Shown here piece after piece: positions 42,762 through 54,000 of a stretch of 64,000 bases of DNA. Position 1 is the stretch's first letter, and each line of letters opens with the position of its first letter. The position numbers and the translations under genes are program-made. The notes beneath the pieces are model-generated. The model had not been told where the DNA came from and did not search any database. It saw nothing but the letters and a program-made list of their open reading frames with translations. Source of the stretch: Closterium sp. Naga37s-1 (Eukaryota > Streptophyta > Zygnematophyceae > Desmidiales > Closteriaceae); the NCBI GenBank assembly GCA_947471745.1, contig CANJKZ010000108.1:1217001-1281000 (forward strand), given 5' to 3'.

Positions 42762-44555
42762 TTAGACCAGCCCTTTCGCTTCCGCCCTCACCTCCGCCAG
42801 CACCACGCGTGCTTTCCTGAGTCCCAATCCCCCCGCCCGAGGTACCCAAACCAAGGTTGGACTCACCTGGGTATCCGTTTGGGGCTCTGCCACCAGCGGC
42901 CCCCTGCGTGGCGCCCCCCAGACCATTCCCCACGCCCCTCCCAACCCCACCTCGTCCAGCGCCCCCCGGGCCATACCTGCCGAACCCTCTCCCACTCCCG
43001 ACACCAACACCGAACCCACCGTACTGGAAGGCGCCTCGTCCTGGTCCGTTGCGCGCCGTTCCCCTTCCTCCGTTCCCTCGAGCACTACCATCCCTGTTTG
43101 CCCCGCTCTCCTGTGTTCCGGGAATGGCAGCCGTGTCTCCCGATCCTCTGAACCGCATCCCGTAGATCTCGGCATTGGGTGCGTTAATCCCACCTCTCCC
43201 CGAGAGACCACCACCTCGCCGGTTGTAGCTCGCATAGCCGGCACCCGGGATGCTGGAGCCGCGTCAGCGGCTGCCGACGATCCTCGAGGAGCATTTCTGG
43301 CTGCACGGCGGCCATCGCGACCGGCCTCGAAAACGTATGCCCGTGCACCCTCATACGTTTGTCGCGCCTGTGGAGGTGGTCGAGTCGCTGGTTCTGGTGG
43401 GAAATCCGGCACCGGCGGATCCTCCCTCCCAAACAAGTACAGAGCCATGTCGGGAAAGTCAGTCCGGCAGGCTGCAATGAGTGCCAGCCACTTCACCTTA
43501 CTCCTGCACTTGACCAACCGCCAGAAGAACTTCATAGCTGCCTTGCCGTGCCGCTTAAGGTTCTGTTCCAGGTGCCAGGCGCAAAAATAGTGCGGGATGT
43601 GACTAGGCATCACCTCCTTGGCTGCCGGGACAAGCCCTTTGTCCCGATCGCTGATCATTGCCGCGTGTTTTTGCTGGACCCACTCCGGAAACCCTTCAAG
43701 GAACAGCCTCAGGAACCAGCTCCATGACTCTTTGTTCTCAGATTCCACCAACCCCCAAGCCAGCAGGAGAACTTTTTGGTTCCCATCGAGGGTAACAGCG
43801 ACAAGCAGCATCGCCTTCTGCGCGCTAATCAGGTGCGTACCGTCGAACGCGACAACCGGACGGCAAAAGTTGAGTGCATGGCGCGCCGCGGAAGGACGGA
43901 CGGAGAACCTGTGGAACAACCCTCCTAGTGTATCCAGCTGCACTTTCACCCCGGGGTCAATGACCTGGAGCCGATCCACCAACCAAGGAATCTGTCGAAA
44001 CGACTCCTCCCAATCCCCATACATCTCCTTCATGATGTACTCGCGCAAACGCCATGCCTGCCAGTAGTGGATCTCCTGGCCCCCAATACCCTCCATCTGA
44101 CGCATAATGTGAATCGGGGCCAGGAACGGATCAGCGCGGACCATATTGCCGTAGGCGCGAATGAGCACGGGTAACTTGTTAGCTATGTCCTCGGCGTATG
44201 CATGCCTATGTTCAGGTCTGCAGATGTGCTCCTCCACTGGTACAAGACCCGTGATGCGCCAGAAATCGCCATGCTTACACTGCGCATACGAACAGCTCCA
44301 AAGGCACGCCGACAGGTGCCCCTCCGCCATGGACTTGCAGCCCACTACCACGTATCTCTCCTTCGTGATCATAACCTTGTAGCCGAACTTGTGTAGAAGG
44401 GCGTAAACCTGGACAGCCTCGAAGCATTTGTCACGTGACGAGTACACACCACCCACTTCCAACGGCGCATTGTCATTAGGGCCTTCTAATTCCCAGTCAA
44501 TCTCAGGAGCGGAGTGCATCTTACGCAGCGCAATAAGCTGCGGATTTCCCGCCAT
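42762..44555 (-). CDS. MULE transposase, N-terminal part
   Basis: 597-codon open frame. Residues about 1-120 contain a FLYWCH/WRKY-like Cys-His region ([20 protein letters not shown]), and 225-400 the RNase H-like core with Asp in AFDGTH and in SDRD, then [12 protein letters not shown]. From about residue 400 ([12 protein letters not shown] on) the sequence is low complexity and resembles no MULE, so transposase coding probably stops or is spliced near 43400. Confidence 0.75.
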   Translation of the reverse strand: MAGNPQLIALRKMHSAPEIDWELEGPNDNAPLEVGGVYSSRDKCFEAVQVYALLHKFGYKVMITKERYVVVGCKSMAEGHLSACLWSCSYAQCKHGDFWRITGLVPVEEHICRPEHRHAYAEDIANKLPVLIRAYGNMVRADPFLAPIHIMRQMEGIGGQEIHYWQAWRLREYIMKEMYGDWEESFRQIPWLVDRLQVIDPGVKVQLDTLGGLFHRFSVRPSAARHALNFCRPVVAFDGTHLISAQKAMLLVAVTLDGNQKVLLLAWGLVESENKESWSWFLRLFLEGFPEWVQQKHAAMISDRDKGLVPAAKEVMPSHIPHYFCAWHLEQNLKRHGKAAMKFFWRLVKCRSKVKWLALIAACRTDFPDMALYLFGREDPPVPDFPPEPATRPPPQARQTYEGARAYVFEAGRDGRRAARNAPRGSSAAADAAPASRVPAMRATTGEVVVSRGEVGLTHPMPRSTGCGSEDRETRLPFPEHRRAGQTGMVVLEGTEEGERRATDQDEAPSSTVGSVLVSGVGEGSAGMARGALDEVGLGGAWGMVWGAPRRGPLVAEPQTDTQVSPTLVWVPRAGGLGLRKARVVLAEVRAEAKGLV

Positions 44556-45630
44556 GATTGCGGGATTCCGCTACATTCGCGGGGGGGCTAAACGGCAGCC
44601 GGAGAGATCTAAAAAACGAGAACAAGGTAAGACCAAGTCGGAAGTGCTAGATGTTTCGTCAGTAGACTACGAAGAACTTCAAATCTCACGAAAATAACGG
44701 ACTCCCCTCTCAATGGATTAAGGGCGCGTTTCACCTGATACGATCCCGATCACTTTCAGTCATTGCTCAGTATGGTTACGTCATGAATAATGGGCACTGA
44801 AGGTTTGACTGGTTTACAAGGGTTTTTGGTACGGTGGAAAGTCGTGATATCACGATGTTCAGCAGGATCGGCTACCCCGTAACGCGTCCTAGTGGAACCG
44901 ATATGCTGCCAAAACTGAACATGACAAAACTAATGCAAACAAGAAAGGCATAAGACAAACAGGGTCGGCGCGACCCTGGCATGACCTGGCGCATCATGAT
45001 GCTACAATGTGCAATTTTGGTTTTTGTGAAGGACTTGAAAAACCTAATGGAAATTTCGCGATACCGCGACGACGGACAAAACTGACCTGTAATATAGAAA
45101 ACACCTGGTTTCAGGGTGAAAAAAACGTGGAAGCGCATGTAGGTCGATTCTTTTGGAGAAGGTTCGATCGCCCTACCTGCGGTGCGAGCCTGGTCGACAG
45201 GATTGTGAGAGGCGCGCGATCGGCCGTGTCGCGCAATTTTGCCGCATCAAACCGACCCCTGCACTTGCTGGTGGTTCCGCATCACAGCTGTCCGCTCATT
45301 TTGGGGCTCCAGAGGAATCTGAGAGGGTTACCCTATTATGAATAATATCGTAGTATATACTTGGGGTTACAATAATATATGCATACAATAGACATACCCA
45401 TGTTACTTTGCAATTACTATACAGACATTGCTTCCTCAATTATGAGGGGATTCAACTCGAGGTTATAGGTGCCTCGCTCATAGAGTAAGACGCCGTGCTG
45501 CGACCATTGTTCTAAGAAAAAATGCAGATGGCGCACCATTGAGGAGGCTTCAGAGTTGCACATCCACGTGACTTTTTGAAACGTCCCCAGGAGGGGATAC
45601 AGAGGGGCATGCCATGCCACTCTGCCATTT
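44556..45630. other. MULE right flank and gene C 3' flank
   Basis: No recognised gene. The short frame at 45007-45345 on the plus strand shows no known motif. The last 30 bp before the gene C stop repeat the exon 13 end (GAGGGGATACAGAGGGGCATGCC at 45592-45614), another exon echo. Confidence 0.5.
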
Positions 45631-46770
45631 TTAGGAAGGGATGCAGAGGGGCATGCCGGCGAAGAGGCTCTGGGAGCGGCACATCCAGTTGCGGTTGAGC
45701 TGGCCCACGAGCGGCGGCTGGCGCTGAAACTGCACCACCACCAACGACGCACAGCTGTCCCCCCCCGCCACCGTGTACCGCCGGTTCGCCACCGTCTTCG
45801 ACCGCGCTTTACCGCACGCCACCGCTCCCAACGGCGTGCCGGCGACACAGATCTGGAGGGTTGGAAAGGGAGGGAGGGAGGGAGGGAGGGAGGGAGGGAG
45901 GGAGGGAGGGAGGGAGGGGAGGGAGGGAGGGAGGGAGGGATGGTGCGAGACTTGAGCGATTTTTGTGGCGAGTTCTGCACTTCTTTGTCCCTAGTGCCAC
46001 ACCTGCTCACACCACACCCACTAGAGCCAACCCGCTTTGTGCTGTTGGCCCAGCCTGCTGCCGACTGGGTTATATGAGCATGTTTGTACGGTAGGTAGCA
46101 CACCCATATACCTCCTAGGATGCACCTGCAGCCCTTCCGCACTCACCCGAAGAACGAACCCAGTGCCCCACCAACAATCTCCCCTTCATTGGTGTCGTTC
46201 CCCTCTCACTTGGGGATTGTTAAAGCACTGGTGCTCACAAGGCACACACCGGGATTCGAACCCGAGACCTTTGGCTCTGATACCACTTGTTGGCCCAACC
46301 TGCTACCAACTGGGTTAAAAATGCATGTTTGTGTGATGGGTAACACGACCATAACCCCTCCACAATGCAACTCTAACCCTCCCACACACAACTGGGGAAG
46401 AATCCTAGTGCCCCACCAACATGTGGCACCCCCTTTTAGTCCCATTCTTTGTTGCAAAAGACGCTGGGGACGTCCTGCGTCTTGCGTCTGGACGCAGCGT
46501 CCAGACGCTGGGACGCAGTTCGCTCGCCAAGACGTATGACGCTTGGCGTTTTTTTTTCCGGGCTGACCGATTTTTGTTGTTTTGCCCCAGCGCGAAATTG
46601 ACATTCGCGATTTCGACGTGACTGTCAATTTCGTGTCATGTCGACCCCCCCGAACCCATTTCGACCATCAAAAACACCCTAGTGGGTTTACCACCACAAT
46701 TCTCCTTCGTCAACCCTGAACCCTAAAATTTTGAAGGGGACAATTTTGCCTCAAATGTGTGCAACGTCGT

Positions 46771-46805
<35 letters not shown>

Positions 46806-49800
46806 TTCCCATGCCCTATAACATGGTTTTTTTGCTGCCCGGTGGTTTCTTTTTCCCTGCCCGGGCATGCGTATTTTTCAGCGTCTCCCAGGCTCTCATA
46901 AAGCGTCCTGCGTCTAAGACGCTGCGTTTGGACGCCAAGGTACCCTTCTCATAGGTACCTCGGAAGCGGTGCGGTGAGCAAGGTGAGGGTGTCCCAGTTG
47001 ATCGGGGGGGGGGGTTGAGGCGGAAGAGGCCGAGCCACGACATGCCCCACCAGTTGATCCCATCCCTCAAGCCAACCCCTCAAGCAACCCCGTAGCACCA
47101 TCCCCGCTAACACACCCCCTTTTAGGTACCTCGGAGGCAGTGAGGGCGTTGATTGTGTCGCAGTTGATGCCGGGGTTGAGACGGTAGAGGTCGAACCACG
47201 TCACGCCGTACGTTGATACGATGCTGGCGCAGGTGACCCACTGGCTGACTGGCTGGTCCGTGCACAGATTGTAGTCCGCTGCTCCTGACACTGCGTCCCC
47301 AACTTGGATGCAGATCTGCAGAGGAGGAGGGGGGGATAACAGTGTAAGAGAGGGGAGGAGGGGGGAAGAGGGTAGGTGACCCACTGGTTGGCCGGCTGGT
47401 AGTTGGTGCATAGATTGTAATCCGATGCTCCTGACACCGCGTCCCCAACTTGAATGCAGATCTGCAGAGGAGGAGGGGGGGATAACAGTGTAAGAGAGGG
47501 GAGGAGGGGGGAAGAGGGCAGGTGACCCACTGGTTGGCCGGCTGGTAGTTGGTGCATAGATTGTAATCCACTGCTCCTGACACCGCGTCCCCAACTTGAA
47601 TGCAGATCTGCAGAAGGGGGAAGAGAGAGGAGAGGAGAGAAGAGTGGGAAGCTTGAGCAGTCGAGAATGGGGTTGATGGTCATGCCGTGTTAGAGAGGCC
47701 AGAGGGGAGAGCGGAGCACCTAGGCCAATTGCTGACGTGATAACAGAAGTGTTTTGAGACGTCTTAAATCACTTGAGCAGTCGAGGCTGGGGTTGATGGT
47801 CATGCCGTGTTAGAGAGGCCAGAGGGGAGAGTCGAGCATATGAGCCAATTGCTGATGTTGACGCTCATGCTGTTGACGCAAACACGATTAAAGCCCATGA
47901 TATCCCCTTCATTCCCCACTCCCCCCCCCTCTCCTGATACACCAGTGAGAGCGCCCTGCTCCCCACTCGCCTCACCTGCTGGTTGGGCGTGAGGCTTGAG
48001 CAGTCAAGGCTGGGGTTGATGGTCGTGACGTCTATGCCAAAGCGATCGTTGATGGCATCACAGCTCTGTGCCGCTGCATCCGCCTGGGGTAGGAGGGGAG
48101 CAGAAACGGGGAAAGGGAGGGGGAAGGGGAAGGGGAGGGAGAGGGGAAGGGGGAGGGGGAGGGGGAGGGGGAGGGGGAGGGGGAGGGAAGTAGGAAAAGA
48201 GAGGAGGGGAGGGTGTAAGAAGCATGAATTGATGGTCATGACATCTATACCAAAGAGGGTGTTGATGGGATCACAGCTCTTTGCTGCTGCATCCGCCTGG
48301 GGGGAATGAGGAAAGGGATGCGAAGGGAGGGGGAGAGGGGAGACATTTAGCGCACCTGCACCGAAGGGACATGAAACACTCTTGGGAAAATTGTGACGCA
48401 CCTGGGAAGAATGTAGGCACCGACCTGGGTGACGTAGTAGCGCACATGTAACGCACTTGTACCGCACTGGGAGACATGTATCGCAACTGGGCGAGATGTA
48501 ACACATATGGGTAAACAGAGTAGCTCACATGTAAACGCATCTATTTGAAATGAAACACACCTTGATGACAGAGTAGCGCACATGTAACACACCTGGGAGG
48601 CATGTAACGCACCTGGTTGACAGAGTACCGCACATGTAACGCACATCGGCGACACGTAACGTACCTCGGTGACATGTAACGTGAGACATGTAACGCACCT
48701 GGGTGACAGTGTAGCGCACGTGGCACACTTGAGCCGAGGAGGGGATGGAGATGTTGAGCTCCTGACCCACTTTGAGGTCTTCACAGTCCACTCCCTGAGG
48801 GATGGAGGGGAGAATGGAGGGGGTGAAAGGGTAGTGATGGATGGAGTTGAGAGACCGAGAGGCCAATAGGCCGAGAGGTTGAGCTCCTCACCCGCCTTTA
48901 GATTGTCACAGTCCACTCCCTGAGGAATGGAGAGCAGTGGGTTGGAAGGGAGAAGGGAATGAGGAAACAAATTAGGGTAGGGTAAGCAAAGGGCAAGGGC
49001 AAAGTGATGAGAGCGGAAGAGAAAGCTCCAATCGCTAAGCTCCAATCGCTCTCCATGCTCACTAACCCTAAACCCGAAACACTGCCCATCCAACTCTACA
49101 GTCATCGCTTTTATCCCTCTCATTTCTCTCATCACTGCTCGTACTCCCATTCTGCGACAGCAGCTGCCCTTGACACTCTTATTGGTCTCATTTCTTCATG
49201 TACCTCATTTGCAGCAGGAACTGCTCTCACATCGTTCTGCTGTAGGAACTGCTCTCATCTCTCTCTCTCTCTCTCTCTGCTCTCACATCGTTTTGCTGTA
49301 GGAACTGCTCTCATATCTCTCATCAATCTTGCCACTCTCATCACTCTCACCTCGTTCTGCAGCAGGAACTGCTCTCATATCTCTCATATCCCTCCCTCTC
49401 CTTGCATCGTTCTGCAGGAGGAACTGCTCCTGGGTGAGGCCGATGAGGCCAGAGATAGCGCCACACGTCTCCCCCCCCTGCACTGTGTACGCCCTCTGGA
49501 CTGTTGGCGCTGCTCTCGTTGAAATCAGCACCATGCCAGGGATGGGATGGGATGGGATGGGATGGGATATTGATGGGTGTCAAACTTTGATCGTGCAAAT
49601 GATGTTTGAATGCATGCAACAGCAGCAGTGCACAGCATGTTTGAATTGCAATTCATGATTTGACACACTCGTTGACATGAACACCTGCCCATGTGATGGA
49701 TCGAATGTGTGCGATGGGATGTGTGCGATGGGATGTGTCACGTGTGGGCCGTGGGATGTCATATTGTGAGTGCATTCAAACGGATGAATAGGTACCAAAT

Positions 49801-51057
49801 ATATAGATATCCTTCCGCTTCATCCTTGTTGAACCATACCCCTCTCGTAGAAGCCCTCCTCTTCTCTCTAGCTCACCAGGCACGCAGGTGGTCTGGCCAG
49901 AGGCGAGCAGACTGGCTTTGTAGTTGGGCGGGCAGAGGCACGAGTAGCCGCCGTCGCCGCTGTTGATGCACTGCCCCACGGCACACGGGTTGTTGGGTAG
50001 GACACTGCAGACGTCGACTGGAAAGGGAGGGGGTGGAGGGAAAGGGGCGTGGGGAAAAAGGGGGATGAGAGACGGGTGTTGGGAATGAGACAGGGTAGGT
50101 GCTGCTTGGTGCTGTTTGGTGCTGATGAGATGCACTGCATTGCCCAACGGCGCAGGGGTTGTTAGGCAGCATGCTGCAGACATCGACTGTGTGGGAGGGG
50201 TGGGTGGAGGAAATGGAGTTGAATCTACCGAGGAGGGGAGAAGCGAGCAAGCTGGGGGGCATGTGTCATTGCGTGCATGGGGCATGGGGCATGGGGCATG
50301 GGGCATGGGGCAGAAGCAGCATGCAGTTTCTGAGAATTCTCGAAAACCAGCTCATCCCGACCACCAAGCTCACCTTCCCAAGCCTAGCCTCTGAGCAGAA
50401 AAACCTTAAAAGTGCCAAAACATCCCAAGAGCCTAAAGGGCCAAGAAAACACCCCTCCCATCCCACAAGGGACCACTCACCAACGGTGCATGTGGGTGTG
50501 CCGTCGCGGTTGACAGCGGGCGCCAGCAGGTCCGTGCACTGACACGTGTACTTGCCGTTGCCACTCCCGTCCGCCACACATGTGCCTCCCCCACACGGCG
50601 ACGTGCCGCAAGGGTCCGTGGTCTGGCGGGCTGGCGAGGGGTTAGAGGGTGTGGAGAGGGGAGGAAAGAAGGAAAGGAGGGAGTTTTCAAGAAGGGTGAC
50701 GCTTCTTGTCAATCACACACGTGCCCCCCCCACACGGCGACATGCTGCAGGGGTCCGTGCTCCGGCGGGCTGGCGAGGGGTATGGGTGGAGAGAAGGGAA
50801 GGGGGAAAGGGTATGCCCTGACGCTTCTTGTAAATCATATACGTGCCTCCGCCACAGGGCGACGTGCCGCAGGGGTCCGTGCTCTGGCGGGCTGGCGAGA
50901 TGGTATGGGTGGGGAGAGTAAGGAGGAGAAGAGGGGAACGGGGGAAAAACGAGAGAAATGAGCGGGATTGGATCCCATTGCACCATCAGAATAAGAAAGA
51001 AAGAACGAAATAGAGAAGGGAAAAGAGAAAAATAAATAAATATAGAAACAATCAAAG

Positions 51058-51095
<38 letters not shown>

Positions 51096-54000
51096 AAGTA
51101 CAAGGGGGTAAAAAGTGGAATTGGATGGCTCCCTCAACATTCCCAACAGCGTACAGCCCTCGATTCACCAGCATGCCACACGTGCCGAACGCATCACCCT
51201 CCATGCGAATCCGCATGTATCCATTCTCGCCCCACTGCGGCCCCCAGCTGTTCTTCAGAATGAAGTAGTTGTTCCATTGGCCCGGCCCCTCATAGTTATA
51301 CCCCACGGCCAGCATCACGTGGTCCAGCAGCCCCGTGTTGTTCGTCGCTGTGGCCGTCGCCCTTAACCCCTGGCCCTGCGTGTCCCCCCAGACCTCCCCC
51401 ACGGGGCTGTAGCAGTCCCAGCCCTGGTAGATGCCCTCCTGTGAGGGGAGGGGGCGAGGGAGAGAGGGAGGGAGGCAAGGAAAGAGACAACGACGGAGAC
51501 AGGAAAGTTTCAAGCCCTCAACTTCCCCACGGGGCTGTAGCAGTCCCAGCCCTGGTAGATGCCCTCCTGTAAGGGGAGGGGGCGAGGCAGGGAGGGTGGA
51601 TGGATGGGCGGGTGGGAAGGAGGGAAGAGTAGGAAGGAGGGAAGAGTAGTTCAATTTCTCGAAGACTGTACGACAGCAGCAGCAGCGGATTGGCGGCGGG
51701 AGAGGAGGCAGCAGCGGAACAGCAACTCACCGAGTAATCGATAAAGTCTTGGGAGGAGGCGCGGATGGTGACGATAACGGGCTGCTTTTGCAGCGCGAGA
51801 ATGAGCCCCAGCGGCCCCGGTAGCGGCACCTGCTCGTACATGCTGATGTTCCACCTTTCCTGAGAGCGGTGGAGAGGGGTGAGGGGCGGTAGGGGAGGGA
51901 GAGGGAGCACGGATGTGATGAGAAAGAGAGAACAGCATGCGAGAAAGAGGGGTCCTGGTAGAGTCACCTGCTCGTTCCACTTGTCCTGAGATCAGGGGGA
52001 AAGGGAAGGGTGCGGGGTGGTAGGGAGGAGAAAGCGCATGCAAGGAAGAGAACAACTCAAAACGAACTCACCTCACCGCATCCTTCTTGGTGCTGCACTA
52101 CCAGCTGACCCTTCTCTCACTTCCCGCTGACCCTTCTCTCACTTCCCGCTGACCCTTCTCTCACTTCCCGCTGACCCTTCTCTCACTTCCCGCTGACCCT
52201 TCTCTCACTTCCCGCTGACCCTTCTCTCACTTCCCGCTGACCCTTCTCTCACTTCCCGCTGACCCTTCTCTCACTTCCCGCTGACCCTTCTCTCACTTCC
52301 CGCTGACCCTTCTCTCACTTCCCGCTGACCCCCGTGTAAGTGCATCTCTCTTCGATCTGCAGCCCGTTCTTCACGGCATACTGCACCGCAGCTTCAGAGT
52401 ACCGAGGTGCATTTAGGGTGCCGAGGTGCGTTTCGGGTACTGAGGTGCATTTCGGGTCGATTCAAAACTCACCGCATCCTTCTTGGTGCTGCACTTGCCG
52501 CTGACCCCAGTATACTCATACTCCGTTTCATCCTGCAGCCCGTACTTCACGGCATACTGCAGGGCAGCCTCGGGGTACCCCCCCCGGCACGTGGCAGCAG
52601 AGCCAGTGCAGTCCACCAGCTGCTGCACCGACAGCCTCGTCCCGCCAGGGAACACATCATCGTCCGTCTCTTTGAGCTTCGCATACGCGCCCTGCACTGC
52701 CTTGGCTGTCGCGTACGCCCAGCACGACCCTGGGCGAGGAGAGGGAGGGGAGAGGAGGGGGGGGGGGGAAGGGAGGGTGAGTTTGGCATACGCGCCCTGG
52801 ACCGCCTTGGCTGCCGCGTACGCCCAGCAGGACCCTGGGCGAGAAGGGGGGGGAAGGACCGGGTGGGGGGAGGATGGGATGGGGAGGGATGCGAGGTTGT
52901 TGTGGGGAACGACGAGTTCGGTCCGTTTCCACGACTTTAGCATATGCGGCCTGGATCACCCTGGCTGCCGCGTACGCCCAGCAGGAACCTGCAAAAAAGG
53001 GAGGAGTCAACGCACGCCGACAGAGTCAAGACAGGTCAACAGCAGTCAACGCACTTCGCCAGCAGTCAAAACAGGTCAACATAAGTCAACGGGAGTCAAC
53101 GAGTGTCAAAGAGAGTCAACGGGAGTCAACACGTGTCAACGGGAGTCCACGCGTGTCAACGGGGGTCCACGCGTGTCAACAGGAGTCCACGAGTGTCAAC
53201 ACGAGTCCACAGGTCTCCACAGGAGTCAACGCGGATCAACAGGAGTCAACGCGGGTCAACAGGAGTCAACACGAGTTAACAGGAGTGAGCGGTCAACAGG
53301 GGTCAACAGCAGTCTACAGCACGCACCGCAGTTGCCCTGGTCGAAATCGTCTTCAGAGAAATAGGAGCGGTGGTCCACACTCTTATTGAAATCCCACGTG
53401 AGCTTCTGGGAGGTGGCGTCGAGCGTGAGGCCCACGGTGAGGTAGCGCGAGACGGTGTTGAGATTGGGCAGCTTGGCGAGATCCTTGGTCGTGGGGGGGA
53501 CGTACCCCAGACTGCGGTCTGGCGGTGGAGGAAGAGAGGAGGGACAGGGGAAGGGGGGGAACGGGAGGAGGAAGGAGAGTGAGGGGGAGGCGAGTAGGAG
53601 TTCACCTTCCCAAAGCAACTTACGAGCAAAAAAATCACATTCACAATCCCCGCCCAGACTCCCTTGAGAACCGTCGAACCATGCCCTTTATCCCATTCCA
53701 CCGCACTCCACCCCTCGTTGCGTCCCCCCGCGGCTCTCACCAACGGTTGTGGTGTTCCCGCGCGCGCTGTTCCCCTTGCTCGATCCGTGCCCCTTCCCTC
53801 CGCCTCCCGCCGCCTGCTGAATCAGCTTCTGCACCCGCCGCTTCACCGTCGCGAGCCACTTTTGGGCCGCCGCGGCGAACGCGTCCTTAGTTAAGTACGA
53901 GGCGCGTTCGGGCGGCTTATCGACGCCCGTCAGGTCCGCGCTGCCCATCAGCGGCGCGAGGGCTTTAATCTCCTGCGTCGTCTTCGCGTCCACCGCCAGC

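Larger units (their letters stand above)
40605..44555 (-). mobile_element. MULE (Mutator-like) DNA transposon, coding part
   Basis: Two minus-strand reading frames make one MULE transposase. 42762..44555 begins [20 protein letters not shown] and carries [10 protein letters not shown] and ISDRDKGL, the first two acidic residues of DDE. 40605..41588 carries YTSNAAETLNG with the catalytic Glu, a SWIM zinc finger (CECGNWQEYQFPCAH) and a CCHC knuckle (CGRCRELGHNRLKC). Between them lie about 2 kb that may be an intron, with a plausible acceptor near 41440 (TTATGTGCAG). Terminal inverted repeats and target duplication were not found by eye. Confidence 0.85.

Noticed and set aside
41601-43158. Large Gly-rich and Pro-rich frames on both strands within the MULE
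   Set aside because: All arise from the 78-bp tandem repeat, whose length is a multiple of three; they probably lie in an intron or spacer of the transposase.
45007-45345. 112-codon plus-strand frame
   Set aside because: No domain, no homologous frame in the other intergenic regions, and no convincing splice or start context.
46252-46286. tRNA gene suggested by GGATTCGAACCC
   Set aside because: It is the internal region and primer-binding site of the TRIM; no cloverleaf can be drawn.
46206-46628. Minus-strand frame of 140 codons
   Set aside because: It crosses the TRIM LTR and the GACGC hairpin; no domain.
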